Shown here: one piece after another, positions 17,302-26,064 of the stretch
Numbering within the stretch: the first letter of the stretch is position 1
Layout: each line of letters starts with the position of its first letter
Assembly (NCBI RefSeq): GCF_900187975.1
Contig: NZ_FZPC01000027.1
Location: 40,531 to 104,530 of the forward strand
DNA: 64,000 nucleotides
Direction of reading: 5' to 3'
Origin: Pseudomonas delhiensis
GTDB lineage: Bacteria > Pseudomonadota > Gammaproteobacteria > Pseudomonadales > Pseudomonadaceae
Translations under genes and position numbers: made by a program
The notes under the pieces: generated by a model
Database searches by the model: none
What the model was told of the DNA's origin: nothing
What the model saw: the letters and a program-made list of their open reading frames with translations, nothing else

Positions 17302-17393
17302 AGGGGAATCCTGTGGCGTCACGGAACATCCCGTAGGATGGCGTTGAGCGAAGCGATACCCATCACCCCCGGCTTACAAGGCAGGCCCTGCCT

Positions 17394-18185
17394 TCAACCC
17401 CGGCTCGACAGGCGGTACTGCTCCGGCGTGGTGCCGGCCTGGCGGCGGAACATGGCGATGAACGCCGAGGCGCTGCTGTAGCCCAGGTCGAAGGCGATCT
17501 CCTGCACCCCGCGCCCGGCCTCCAGCGCCTCGATGGCGGCGAGGAAGCGCAGGCGCTGGCGCCATTCGCCGAAGCTCATGCCCAGCTCGCGCTGGCACAT
17601 GCGCGCCAGGGTGCGCTCGGTGCTGTGCACCTGCCTGGCCCAGTCGGCCAGGGCGCGGTTGTCGCCGGGCTCGGCCTGCAGCGCGGCGAGCAGCTCGCCC
17701 AGTTGCGCGCTCTGGGCGAACGGCAGGTAGTCCTCGCGGCAGGGCGAGGCCTTCAGCTGGTCCAGCACCACCTGGGCCAGGCGTCGGTCGGCCGCGCTCT
17801 CGGGGATGTTCACCCCGCGCGCGGCGAAGTCGTTGAGGATGGCCTTGAGGATGTCGCCGATCTGCAGCGTGCAGGGCGAGGCCGGCAACTGGCGGGACAG
17901 CTCGGCGCTGACGTACAGCGAGCGGTAGACGATGGCCTCGCGGTTGTAGCAGCCGTGCTCCACCCCCGGCGGCACCCACACCGCGTACTGCGGCGGCGAG
18001 AGGAAGCGCTGGCCGCCGACGTCCAGCTGCATCACCCCGTGGGAGGCGTAGTTGAGCTGGCCCCAGGGGTGGCTGTGGGGCGCCGAATGGGTGTCGGCGC
18101 CGAACTCGTCGTAGCGGAAGTACAAGGGCGCCGGCAGGGCCTGGTGGTCCGGCAGCGGCAGGGGGATGTATTTCTTCGTGGGCAT
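17394..18185 (-). CDS. AraC-family regulator with cupin sensor domain
   Basis: 263-residue regulator: an N-terminal AraC-type cupin (HSHPWGQLNYASHGVMQLDV) and a C-terminal double HTH (STERTLARMCQRELGMSFGEW; EIAFDLGYSSASAFIAMFRR; TPEQYRLSSRG). The start MPTKKYIPLP is preferred; a start 21 codons earlier would leave only 31 bases before the divergent transporter. Divergent orientation to the EamA gene suggests it controls that exporter. Confidence 0.88.
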   Translation of the reverse strand: MPTKKYIPLPLPDHQALPAPLYFRYDEFGADTHSAPHSHPWGQLNYASHGVMQLDVGGQRFLSPPQYAVWVPPGVEHGCYNREAIVYRSLYVSAELSRQLPASPCTLQIGDILKAILNDFAARGVNIPESAADRRLAQVVLDQLKASPCREDYLPFAQSAQLGELLAALQAEPGDNRALADWARQVHSTERTLARMCQRELGMSFGEWRQRLRFLAAIEALEAGRGVQEIAFDLGYSSASAFIAMFRRQAGTTPEQYRLSSRG

Positions 18186-18279
18186 GTCCGGATGGCGCGG
18201 CGAGTTGTCCGGAACGAAGTATAAGCGCCAATCCGGACGGCGGGACAATGGCGCCCGTCCTTCAGAGATGTCCGCTGCA

Positions 18280-19179
18280 ATGACTTATTTCTTCCCGCTC
18301 TTCGCCGTGCTCGTCTGGGCCGGCAACACCGTGGTCAACAAGCTCGCCGTGGGCCGTATCGCCCCGGCCGAGATCGGCTTCTTCCGCTGGCTGGTGGTGG
18401 CCGTGCTGCTCACGCCCTTCGTGCTGCGCCCGCTGCTGGCGCGGCGCGCCGAGATAGCGCCGCTGCTGCCGAAGATCGTCGTGCTGGGCCTGCTGGGCAT
18501 GGCCGTGTACCAGAGCCTGGCCTACTACGCCGCGGCGCTGACCAGCGCCACCAACATGGGCATCATCCTCGCGCTGATGCCGCTGATGTCCATGGGCCTG
18601 GCCTGCGCCCTGCTCGGCCAGCGGCTCAATGCCGGCGGCGTGCTCGGCTCGCTGCTGTCGCTGCTGGGCGTGCTGCTGGTGATCGCCCATGGCGAACTGG
18701 GCAGCCTGCTGCACCAGGGCATCGGCCTGGGCGACGGCATGATGCTGGTGGCCACCCTCGCCTACGGCCTGTACGGCGTGCTGCTGAAGAAATGGCAGGT
18801 GCGCCTGCCGGGGTTGCAGCTGCTGTACCTGCAGGTGCTGGTGGCGGTGCTGGCGATGCTGCCGATGTACCTGCTCTCGCCGCACCACGGCCTGGACGCC
18901 GGCAACCTGCCGCTGGTGGCCTACGCCGGCCTGCTGGCCTCCATAGTCGCGCCCCTGGCGTGGATGCGCGGCGTGCAGGAGATGGGCCCGAACCGCATGG
19001 CGCTGTTCTTCAACCTGCTGCCGCTGGTGACCGCGGCCATCGCCGCGGTGATCCTCGACGAGCGCCTGGGCGTGCACCACCTGTATGGCGGCGCCCTGAC
19101 CCTGGCCGGGGTGCTCCTCGCCGAGTGCTGGCGGCCACGACCGGCGCCCAGCCTGACCGCGGACCGACAGGGAGCGTAG
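18280..19179 (+). CDS. EamA/DMT-family transporter
   Basis: 299-residue inner-membrane protein with ten hydrophobic helices in two EamA halves (MTYFFPLFAVLVWAGNTVVN; later GVQEMGPNRMALFFNLLPLV). The family exports amino acids, metabolites or drugs. A start four codons earlier (ATG at 18268) is possible; 18280 is chosen because GAGA lies about 11 bases upstream while the earlier ATG has no ribosome-binding site. Its stop runs directly into a GTTATACGCC-type repeat. Confidence 0.87.
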   Translation: MTYFFPLFAVLVWAGNTVVNKLAVGRIAPAEIGFFRWLVVAVLLTPFVLRPLLARRAEIAPLLPKIVVLGLLGMAVYQSLAYYAAALTSATNMGIILALMPLMSMGLACALLGQRLNAGGVLGSLLSLLGVLLVIAHGELGSLLHQGIGLGDGMMLVATLAYGLYGVLLKKWQVRLPGLQLLYLQVLVAVLAMLPMYLLSPHHGLDAGNLPLVAYAGLLASIVAPLAWMRGVQEMGPNRMALFFNLLPLVTAAIAAVILDERLGVHHLYGGALTLAGVLLAECWRPRPAPSLTADRQGA

Positions 19180-19338
19180 GGCGTATAACCGTTCGCGGTT
19201 ATACGCCGCTACACCGAACGCATCCTCTGCATCGGGGCTCGGCTGGGCATTTCCAGGGCCCATGTCCAGGTCGACACCGAGCAGACGGTCGGCCAAGGTC
19301 AAACGGCGGATAACGCCGTAGGCGTTATACGCCCTACG
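19178..19338. repeat. Inverted GTATAACCGTTCGCGGTTATACGCC repeat pair
   Basis: GTAGGGCGTATAACCG...GTTATACGCC at 19178-19208 and the inverse GGCGGATAACGCCGTAGGCGTTATACGCCCTAC at about 19303-19338, enclosing about 95 bases. It begins at the transporter stop and ends within the 3' end of the flavin oxidoreductase gene, so it probably acts as a bidirectional mRNA end. Confidence 0.75.
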
Positions 19339-20383
19339 CCCGATTCAACTCCTCGACCAGCCTGGCCACCAGCTCCGCCGCCGGCAATTCCCGCGCCAGG
19401 GGCGCGCCCTGGCCGGCCCATTGCACGGCGAAGTCGCCGTTGCCCGCGGCCTGGGCCGCGGCGACCAGCGCCTTGGTGGCGTCGTAGACCATGGGGTAGT
19501 CCGGCAGCGCCGGGGCGTCGGCGCGCTGCAGGTCGCTGAACAGGCGGTTGGGCAGGCCACGCGCCGGGCGCCCGGAAATTGCTGCCGTGACTTCGGTGTG
19601 CCAGGCCCGCTCGCTGCGCAGCGCCGCGCGGTAGGCGGCGTTGGCCGAGGATTCCGGGCAGGCGACGAAGGCCGTGCCCATCTGCACCGCCTGGGCCCCC
19701 AGGTCGAAGGCGGCGCGGATGCCGCGGCCGTCCATGATGCCGCCGGCGGCGATCACCGGGATATTCAGCGCCGGCACCAGGCTGCCGACCAGCGCCAGGG
19801 TGCCGATGCGGTCATCGTGTTCGCGGTCGAAGATGCCGCGGTGCCCGCCCGCCTCGTAGCCCTGGGCGACCACCGCATGCAGCCCTGCGGCCTCGATGGC
19901 GCGGGCCTCCGCCAGGTGGGTGGCGCAGCCCAGCAGGACGATGCCGGCGGCCTTCAGCCGGTCGATCCAGCCCTGCGCGGGCAGGCCGAAGTGGAAGCTG
20001 ACCACCGCCGGCCGCTCTTCCAGCAGCACCTCCAGCATCTGCGGGTCGTCGACGAAGCTGCGGTAGATCTCCCGCAGCGCCGCCGGCGGCTCGCCGCCCA
20101 GTTCCTCGAACAGCGGCCGCAGGTGCTCCAGCCATGCCGCCTCGCGGGCCTCGTCGGCGCGGCCCGGGCGATGGCAGAAGAAGTTGTAGTTCACCGGCCT
20201 TGCGCTCAGCGCGCGGACCTGGGCGATCAGCTCGCGGGCCTGGGCCGGGGTGCTGGCGCCCAGGCCGATGGAGCCCAGGGCGCCGGCGTTGGACACCGCG
20301 GCGGCCAGCGCCGGGGTGGAAACGCCAACCATGGGCGCCTGGATGATGGGGTGGTCGACGCCGAGCAGTTCGCGAAGGGACAT
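19334..20383 (-). CDS. NAD(P)H-dependent flavin oxidoreductase / nitronate monooxygenase
   Basis: 349-residue FMN-dependent TIM-barrel enzyme of the 2-nitropropane dioxygenase family, which detoxifies propionate 3-nitronate and similar nitronates. Signature segments: [20 protein letters not shown] at the N terminus, [13 protein letters not shown] (about residues 171-183, with the active-site His of class I enzymes), [12 protein letters not shown] and [14 protein letters not shown] (FMN phosphate binding). Divergent from a LysR gene with a strong palindrome between them, so probably under its control. Confidence 0.9.
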   Translation of the reverse strand: MSLRELLGVDHPIIQAPMVGVSTPALAAAVSNAGALGSIGLGASTPAQARELIAQVRALSARPVNYNFFCHRPGRADEAREAAWLEHLRPLFEELGGEPPAALREIYRSFVDDPQMLEVLLEERPAVVSFHFGLPAQGWIDRLKAAGIVLLGCATHLAEARAIEAAGLHAVVAQGYEAGGHRGIFDREHDDRIGTLALVGSLVPALNIPVIAAGGIMDGRGIRAAFDLGAQAVQMGTAFVACPESSANAAYRAALRSERAWHTEVTAAISGRPARGLPNRLFSDLQRADAPALPDYPMVYDATKALVAAAQAAGNGDFAVQWAGQGAPLARELPAAELVARLVEELNRA

Positions 20384-20431
20384 GGCGATGATCTCTTGGG
20401 GTGATCGATGGTTGACTTAAAATCTCATACA

Positions 20432-20457
20432 GAGAATATTTTGCGCAATACATTCTC
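20432..20457. promoter_or_regulatory. Putative LysR operator palindrome
   Basis: GAGAAT (20432-20437) and ATTCTC (20452-20457) mirror each other around the self-complementary core TTGCGCAA (20441-20448). It sits in the 89-bp divergent region between the flavin oxidoreductase and LysR genes, 15 bases before the LysR start, as expected for an autoregulated LTTR site. Confidence 0.6.
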
Positions 20458-20472
20458 AAGCAGAGATCACCG

Positions 20473-21351
20473 ATGGACCTTTCCAGCCTGGAAATCTTCC
20501 GCTGCGTCGCCGAGGAGCAGAGCGTGACCCGCGCCGCCGCGCGCCTGCAGCGAGTGCAATCGAACGTCACCACGCGCATCCGCCAGTTGGAGGAAGACCT
20601 GGGCGTGGCGCTGTTCCTGCGCGACGGCAAGCGCATGGCGCTGACCGACCAGGGCCGCGACTTCCTCGCCTATGCCGGGCAGCTCCTGGCCCTGGCCGCC
20701 GAGGCGCGGCAGTCGCTGCACCCGCGGGAGGCCAGCGGCAGCCTGCGCCTGGGCAGCATGGAAAGCACCGCCGCCAGCCGCCTGCCCGGGCCGCTGGCGA
20801 ACTTCCACAAGGCCTGCCCGCAGGTGCGGCTGGAAGTCGGCACCGGCACCAGCCAGGCGCTGGTGGATGGCGTGCTGTCGCGGCGCCTGGACTGCGCGCT
20901 CATCGCCCACCCCGATGCCCTGCGCGCCGAACCCGGCTTCGAGGCGGCCCTGGAGCGCGGCCTGCTGGGCGAGGCGGTGTTCCGCGAGGAACTGCTGCTG
21001 GCCCTGCCCGGCTGCCACCCGCCGGTGCGCGGGCCCGGCGATGTGAAGGTGCGCAGCCTGGCCGGCTTCGCCCGCGGCTGTACCTACCGGCAGATCGCCG
21101 AGGACTGGCTGAACGCCGAGGGGCCGCGCGTGCAGGTGCAGGAGGTGGGTTCCTACCATGCCATCCTCGCCTGCGTCGCCGCCGGTTCCTGCGTCGGCAT
21201 CCTGCCGCGCTCGCTGCTCGACCTGCAGCGCGAGCCCCCGGCGGTGCAACTGCTGCCGCTGATGACCGTGGACACCCTGCTGGTCTGGCGCGAAGGCTAT
21301 GCCACCGGCGCCTTCGCACGCTTCCGCGAAAGCCTGGGGGCCGCCTCATGA
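20473..21351 (+). CDS. LysR-family regulator
   Basis: 292-residue LTTR with the N-terminal HTH ([38 protein letters not shown]) and an effector domain in which SLGSMEST-type sequence ([20 protein letters not shown]) is typical of the PtrR/YbhD-like subgroup. It overlaps the following MFS gene by four bases (ATGA) and is divergent from the flavin oxidoreductase gene, so it probably controls both. Effector unknown. Confidence 0.9.
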   Translation: MDLSSLEIFRCVAEEQSVTRAAARLQRVQSNVTTRIRQLEEDLGVALFLRDGKRMALTDQGRDFLAYAGQLLALAAEARQSLHPREASGSLRLGSMESTAASRLPGPLANFHKACPQVRLEVGTGTSQALVDGVLSRRLDCALIAHPDALRAEPGFEAALERGLLGEAVFREELLLALPGCHPPVRGPGDVKVRSLAGFARGCTYRQIAEDWLNAEGPRVQVQEVGSYHAILACVAAGSCVGILPRSLLDLQREPPAVQLLPLMTVDTLLVWREGYATGAFARFRESLGAAS

Positions 21352-22496
21352 GCCCGCGCAGGGAACTGGCGCTGGCGCTGAGCGCCGCGCTCATCCTGGC
21401 CATCGGCATGGGCTTCGGCCGCTTCGCCTTCACCGGGCTCTACCCGCTGATGGTCGGCGAAGGCGTGCTGAGCGTGAATGGCGGCTCGCTGGCGGCCTCG
21501 GCCAACTACGCCGGCTACCTGCTCGGAGCGCTGGCCCTGGCGCGCAGCCCGGAACGCCTGGCGCCGCTGCTGTGCCGGGTCGCGCTGCTGGGCACCCTGC
21601 TGGGGCTGGCGGCCATGGCGGTGCCGGCGCCGGCCTGGTTCGCCATCGCCGTGCGCCTGCTGGCCGGGGTGCTCAGCGCCGTGGCCCTGGTGGGCGCCTC
21701 GGTGTGGCTGCTGCACGTGATGCAGCAGCACCGCGGCGCGCCGCTGATGTTCTCCGGCGTGGGCGTGGGCATCCTGATTTCCGCCGAGCTGATCGCCGGC
21801 GGCCATGGCGCGGGCCTGGGCAGCCCGGCGATCTGGCTGCTGCTGGCCGGCGCCGGGGCCGTCCTCGCCCTGCTGGCCTGGCCGGCGCTGGGCCGCCCGG
21901 CGGCCGCCGGCACGGTCCACGCCCCGGCGCCGGCACCGGCGTTCGCGCCCATGCCGGCGGCGAGCCTGCTGCTGATCTACGGCCTGGCCGGCTTCGGCTA
22001 CATCATCACCGCCACCTACCTGCCGCTGCTGATGCGCGGCGGCGCGCTGTCGCCGCTGCAGGCCTGGGCGGTGTTCGGCCTGGCGGCGGCGCCGTCGTGC
22101 TTCTTCTGGCACTGGCTGCACCTGCGCCTGGGCACGCGCCGGGCGCTGGCGGCGAACCTGCTGGCCCAGGCGCTGGGGGTGATTCTGCCGGTGCTGCAGC
22201 ACAGCGCTCCGGCCTACCTGGCCAGTGCCCTGCTGGTGGGCGGCACCTTCATGGGCACGCCGACCATCGCCCTGCCCGCCGCGCGCCTGGCGGCGGCGAA
22301 GGTGCGCTTCAACATGCTGGCGGCCATGACCGCGGTGTACGGCGTGGGGCAGATCGTCGGGCCGCTGGCCTCCAGCGCGCTCTACCAACTGGGCGGCAGC
22401 TTCGGCCCGGCGCTGCTGGCGGCCGGCGCCGCCCTGCTGCTGGGGGCCGCCTGCACCTGGCAGCCGGCGCGGGCCGCCGCAAGCTGCCCGCGCTGA
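21348..22496 (+). CDS. YbfB/YjiJ-family MFS transporter
   Basis: 382-residue inner-membrane transporter with about twelve hydrophobic helices. The N terminus ([21 protein letters not shown]) and the segment [14 protein letters not shown] are typical of the YbfB/YjiJ group, whose substrates are mostly unknown. Translationally coupled to the LysR gene in front; its stop lies three bases from that of the convergent CGNR gene. Confidence 0.88.
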   Translation: MSPRRELALALSAALILAIGMGFGRFAFTGLYPLMVGEGVLSVNGGSLAASANYAGYLLGALALARSPERLAPLLCRVALLGTLLGLAAMAVPAPAWFAIAVRLLAGVLSAVALVGASVWLLHVMQQHRGAPLMFSGVGVGILISAELIAGGHGAGLGSPAIWLLLAGAGAVLALLAWPALGRPAAAGTVHAPAPAPAFAPMPAASLLLIYGLAGFGYIITATYLPLLMRGGALSPLQAWAVFGLAAAPSCFFWHWLHLRLGTRRALAANLLAQALGVILPVLQHSAPAYLASALLVGGTFMGTPTIALPAARLAAAKVRFNMLAAMTAVYGVGQIVGPLASSALYQLGGSFGPALLAAGAALLLGAACTWQPARAAASCPR

Positions 22497-22499
22497 GCC

Positions 22500-23087
22500 T
22501 CAGGCGTCGCCCTGGCGCTGGCGCTTGCGGTGCTCGGCGACCTTGTGGCGATTGCCGCACAGGGCCATGCTGCACCAGCGCCGGCGGTGCGACTTGGTGC
22601 GGTCGTAGAACCACAGGGTGCAGTCCGGGTGCTCGCACACGCGGACCAGCTCGAAATCCCCTTCGGCAAGCAACTGCGCGCCCTGCTCCGCCAGCGGCGC
22701 CAGCAGCCATTCGGCGCCGGGCTTCACGGCCTGGTGGCGCAGGTGCGCGCCCTGCCCGTCCCAATCCAGCTGCGGGTAGCTGGCGACCTTGCGCAGGAAG
22801 GCGTTGAAGCGCGCCGGGTCGGCCGGCTCGCCACGCTTGCGCTTGCCCACCAGCTCGCGCAGGGTCTCGCGCAGCTCGATGGCGGCGGCCAGCAGCTCAC
22901 CCTCGGCGAAGTCCGCGCCCTCCGCCGGCAGGCCCAGCAGGCGCAGCCAGTGCTGCACGTCGGCGTCGCTGTGCCAGGCATCGGAGACCGACAGGGCCGC
23001 GGCATCGGCGCGACTCAGGCTGTTGAGCAAGTCCAGCACCGGGTGGTCGGCGAGGATGTAGGGCGGCTGGGGAGTGGTTTCGCGCAT
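22500..23087 (-). CDS. CGNR zinc-finger (ABATE domain) regulator
   Basis: 195-residue protein with an N-terminal ABATE domain (HPVLDLLNSLS at about residues 15-25) and a C-terminal zinc finger CEHPDCTLWFYDRTKSHRRR followed by WCSMALCGNRHKVAEHR, the CGNR motif. Such proteins are thought to be stress or metabolite-responsive DNA-binding regulators. The start MRETTPQP is supported by GGAGCG about 5-10 bases upstream. Divergent from the Ohr-like gene over 138 bp, hence a likely regulator of it. Confidence 0.87.
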   Translation of the reverse strand: MRETTPQPPYILADHPVLDLLNSLSRADAAALSVSDAWHSDADVQHWLRLLGLPAEGADFAEGELLAAAIELRETLRELVGKRKRGEPADPARFNAFLRKVASYPQLDWDGQGAHLRHQAVKPGAEWLLAPLAEQGAQLLAEGDFELVRVCEHPDCTLWFYDRTKSHRRRWCSMALCGNRHKVAEHRKRQRQGDA

Positions 23088-23225
23088 GCTCGCTCCGGGG
23101 TCGGGTGTCGACGCCCATGGTAACCCTCGTCCAGGCGTTTTCAAGTTACAGCATCGGGCGACTGGCGGGCCGCGCCAGCCTGGCCAAGACTGTTCAGTCC
23201 CCTTCCCCTGATCAGGAGCCCTGCC

Positions 23226-23654
23226 ATGTCCATCGACAACGTGCTGTACCGCGCCTACGCCGAAGCCACCGGTGGCCGCGAGGGCCGCGCCATTTCCTCC
23301 GACGGCGTGCTCGACGTGGAGCTGACCACGCCCAAGGAACTGGGCGGCAACGGCGAGCGCGGCACCAACCCGGAGCAGTTGTTCGCCGCCGGCTACTCGG
23401 CGTGCTTCCTCGGCGCCATGAAGTTCGTCGCCGCCCGCGACAAGCTGGCGATACCCAAGGACCCGTCCATCGAAGGCGTGGTCGGCATCGGCCCGGTGCC
23501 CACCGGCTTCGCCATCGAGGTGGAACTGCGCATCTCCCTGCCCGGCCTGCCGCGCGACCAGGCGCAGACCCTGGTGGACCGCGCGCACATCGTCTGCCCC
23601 TACTCCAACGCCACCCGCGGCAACATCGACGTCACCCTGACCATCCTCGACTGA
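23226..23654 (+). CDS. OsmC/Ohr-family organic hydroperoxide resistance protein
   Basis: 142-residue peroxidase that reduces organic hydroperoxides with a Cys pair. Reactive cysteines are in [11 protein letters not shown] and [13 protein letters not shown], and the N-terminal [14 protein letters not shown] matches Ohr rather than OsmC. AGGAG lies 7 bases ahead of the ATG. Ohr genes are classically controlled by the MarR protein OhrR; no ohrR is adjacent here, the neighbour being the divergent CGNR gene. Confidence 0.92.
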   Translation: MSIDNVLYRAYAEATGGREGRAISSDGVLDVELTTPKELGGNGERGTNPEQLFAAGYSACFLGAMKFVAARDKLAIPKDPSIEGVVGIGPVPTGFAIEVELRISLPGLPRDQAQTLVDRAHIVCPYSNATRGNIDVTLTILD

Positions 23655-23664
23655 GCCCCGCCCC

Positions 23665-23690
23665 GGCTGCGGCGCCCGCCGCAGCCGCCT
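23665..23690 (+). terminator. Putative terminator after the Ohr gene
   Basis: Perfect 10-bp arms GGCTGCGGCG / CGCCGCAGCC with a 2-base gap, 11 bases after the Ohr-like stop, followed by a weak pyrimidine run (GCCTTTCCCCTT). Confidence 0.55.
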
Positions 23691-23752
23691 TTCCCCTTCC
23701 CCGCCAAGGCCTATCCGGATGCCGGGCCGCGTCTGCCCGGACGAATGGCATA

Positions 23753-23839
23753 GTAACTCTTTAAATAGTTATTGACAGGTTACAAGGTGGGCGCAGAATA
23801 CAGCCTTGAGTAACCGTACAAATACACTTAAAGAGTTAC
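23753..23839 (+). promoter_or_regulatory. Promoter flanked by nested GTTAC inverted repeats
   Basis: Outer arms GTAACTCTTTAA (23753-23764) and TTAAAGAGTTAC (23828-23839) are perfect 12-bp complements; inner arms GGTTAC (23778-23783) and GTAACC (23810-23815) are also perfect. A sigma-70-like TTGACA (23772-23777) with AGAATA 17 bases on (23795-23800) lies inside. A further GTTAT box stands at 23767-23771. The region is conspicuously AT-rich and points at the 55-residue gene starting 14 bases later. Confidence 0.65.
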
Positions 23840-23853
23840 ATAGGTGACCCGCC

Positions 23854-24021
23854 ATGTTCGCCCGACTGCTGCAGCGGCTTTTCCCGCACCCCGCCGAAAA
23901 GGACCTGGACCGCTGGGCCGACGACCTCGCCGCCGAGCGCCGCTGGCGCGCCAGCCCGGCCGCGCGGGCCCGTTACTACGCCCTGCCCGGCAGCCTGCCG
24001 CGGCAACCCCGGCGGCGCTAG
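23854..24021 (+). CDS. Small basic protein of unknown function (55 aa)
   Basis: Encodes MFARLLQRLFPHPAEKD followed by DLDRWADDLAAERRWRAS and an Arg-rich tail RQPRRR. I recognise no family; it has no signal peptide, a possible amphipathic N-terminal helix and a strongly positive end. Support for being real: a strong symmetrical promoter just upstream, GGTG before the ATG, and a stop that exactly interlocks with the stop of the convergent gene (both within CTAG at 24018-24021). It could be a small membrane-associated or nucleic-acid-binding regulator. Confidence 0.65.
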   Translation: MFARLLQRLFPHPAEKDLDRWADDLAAERRWRASPAARARYYALPGSLPRQPRRR

Positions 24022-24458
24022 AGCGCCGGCAGCTGGCGGAAGCTCACCGCCAGGCGGTTCCAGCAGTTGATGGCGGAAATGGCCACGGTCAGGTCCACCG
24101 CCTCGCGCTCGTCGAACTGGCTGCGCAGTTGCTGGTAGACCTCGTCGGGCACGTTGGACTGCGACAGCAGCGTCACCGACTCGCACCAGGCCAGCGCGGC
24201 CCGTTCGCGGTCGCTGAAGAAGGGCGAGTCGCGCCACACCGCCACCGCGTACAGGCGCCGCTCGGACTCGCCGTTGCGCCGCGCCTCCAGGGCGTGCATG
24301 TCGGCGCAGAACGCGCAGTTGTTGACCTGCGAGACGCGCACCTTGACCAGCTCCAGCAAGGGCTTCTCGATGGACAGGTCGAAGGTCGCCGCCTCCAGCG
24401 CCAGGATCGCCTTGAGCGCCTCCGGCGAGGCCGTGTAGTAGTCCAGGCGTGGTTCCAT
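24018..24458 (-). CDS. Carboxymuconolactone decarboxylase / AhpD-like protein
   Basis: 146-residue AhpD-fold protein. The redox pair CAFCADMHA (about residues 49-57) with a preceding Glu-Lys-rich helix is the catalytic centre of alkylhydroperoxidase-like members, which act as peroxide-linked disulfide reductases. RVSQVNNCAFC and WCESVTLLSQ are usual family segments. It is separated from the MocR regulator on the other strand by 153 bp, and MocR regulators often control such neighbours. Physiological reductant not identifiable here. Confidence 0.88.
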   Translation of the reverse strand: MEPRLDYYTASPEALKAILALEAATFDLSIEKPLLELVKVRVSQVNNCAFCADMHALEARRNGESERRLYAVAVWRDSPFFSDRERAALAWCESVTLLSQSNVPDEVYQQLRSQFDEREAVDLTVAISAINCWNRLAVSFRQLPAL

Positions 24459-24611
24459 GGCGGATTCCTCGGAAGTGGATGAAGGCTATTCTGCCGGGCG
24501 CGTGGCTGTGCCAGGGTGGCCAATCGGACGAAAAACACCTGCGCAACTTCGCACCCACGCCAGCCGCTGGCTACTCTTGCGCCAATACAGAGCGGGCGCG
24601 GAGAGGCATTC

Positions 24612-26045
24612 ATGGAGTTGCACATCGTCATCCAGGGCCAGAAGGACCTTGGCGGGCAACTCTACGCGCAGCTGCGCGAGGCCATCGACAGCGGGCGCCT
24701 GGCCGCCGGCGCGCGGCTGCCGCCCAGCCGCCTGCTGGCCGAGCAACTGGGCCTGTCGCGCAAGACGGTGTCGGACATCTACGCCCAGCTCACCTACGAG
24801 GGCCTGCTGGTCGGCCGCGTCGGCAGCGGCACCTTCGTCAACGCCCGGGCGCCGCGCCACGAGCGGCGCCCGCAGGCCATCCGCTACGCCGCCCAGGACG
24901 CCATCGACACCTGGCAGGCGCTGCAGACGCGCATCGTCCATCCCCACGCCGGCGCCACCCTGCGCGCCGATTTCCTCGGCGGGGCCAGCAGCCTCGCCAG
25001 CTTCCCCCACGAGGACTGGCGCCGCTGCGTGCACTTCGCCCTGCGGCAGATGCAGGGCCCGCGGGCGATCTACTCGCAACCCGAGGGCCTGCCCAGCCTG
25101 CGCGACGCCATCGCCCGGCACATCGCCTACAGCCGCGGCGTGCAGTGCCGCGACGAGGACATCATCGTCTGCAACGGCGCCCAGCAGGCCCTCGACCTGC
25201 TGGCCCGGGTGCTGGTGCGCCCCGGCACCCGGGTGGCCATGGAGGACCCCGGCTACCCGCCGGCGCGCCTGCAGTTCGCCATGCAGGGCGCGGAGATCGC
25301 CAGCGTGCCGGTAGACGCCGAGGGCCTGTGCGTGGAGCGCATTCCCGATGGCACCCAGCTGATCTACTGCACCCCGGCGCACCAGTTCCCGCTGGGCATG
25401 CCCATGGGCGAGGCGCGCCGCCAGGCCCTGCTGGCGCGCGCCGCCGAGCTGGGCGCGGTGATCATCGAAGACGACTACGACAGCGAGTTCCGCTACGCGG
25501 GCCGCCCCCACGAAACGCTGCACAGCCTCGACCGCCAGGGCCTGGTGGCCTACGTCGGGACCTTCTCCAAGACGCTGCTGCCGGAGCTGCGCCTGGGCTA
25601 CCTGGTGGTGCCGCCGGGCCTGCGCCCGGCGCTGCTGCGCGCCCGCCAGCTGAACGACTGGCACAGTTCGACCCTGGCACAGTGGGCGCTGGCGAAGTTC
25701 ATCGGCGACGGCTGCCTGCTCAAGCACATCCGCCGTTGCCACGGCATCTACGCCAGCCGCCGCGAACGCATCCTGGCGCGGGTCGAGGGCGACCTGGCGC
25801 CCTGGCTGCAGGCGGTGCCGTCCAACGCCGGCTTCCACCTGGCGCTGCTGTTCCGGGTGCCGGTGAAGCTGCCGCTGCTGGTGGAGCTGGCGCGCAAGCT
25901 GGAAGTGGGCATCTACCCGCTGGACGGCTTCTACCACCGGGAGGAAGTGCGCCAGGGCCTGCTGATGGGCTTCGGCGCCATCGAGACGCTGGACATCGAC
26001 CCGGCGCTGGACAAGCTGCGCGACCTGCTCCGGCAGATCGCCTGA
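24612..26045 (+). CDS. MocR-family PLP-dependent regulator (PdxR-like)
   Basis: 477-residue regulator: an N-terminal GntR winged helix (GGQLYAQLREAIDSGRLAAG; SRKTVSDIYAQLTYEGLL; VGSGTFV, to about residue 75) joined to a fold-type I aminotransferase domain. PLP-binding features are EDDYDSEFRYAG and the Schiff-base Lys in GTFSKTLLPELRLGY. The start is chosen for GGAGAGG upstream; a longer frame has no ribosome-binding site. Members sense PLP or an amino-acid/PLP adduct. Likely target: the divergent AhpD-like gene. Confidence 0.92.
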   Translation: MELHIVIQGQKDLGGQLYAQLREAIDSGRLAAGARLPPSRLLAEQLGLSRKTVSDIYAQLTYEGLLVGRVGSGTFVNARAPRHERRPQAIRYAAQDAIDTWQALQTRIVHPHAGATLRADFLGGASSLASFPHEDWRRCVHFALRQMQGPRAIYSQPEGLPSLRDAIARHIAYSRGVQCRDEDIIVCNGAQQALDLLARVLVRPGTRVAMEDPGYPPARLQFAMQGAEIASVPVDAEGLCVERIPDGTQLIYCTPAHQFPLGMPMGEARRQALLARAAELGAVIIEDDYDSEFRYAGRPHETLHSLDRQGLVAYVGTFSKTLLPELRLGYLVVPPGLRPALLRARQLNDWHSSTLAQWALAKFIGDGCLLKHIRRCHGIYASRRERILARVEGDLAPWLQAVPSNAGFHLALLFRVPVKLPLLVELARKLEVGIYPLDGFYHREEVRQGLLMGFGAIETLDIDPALDKLRDLLRQIA

Positions 26046-26064
26046 AGCCGCGCAGCCACGTGCC

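Noticed and set aside
18166..18279. Longer N terminus for the EamA transporter
   Set aside because: The added 38 residues overlap the divergent AraC gene and are hydrophilic; the membrane protein starts naturally at MTYFFPLF.
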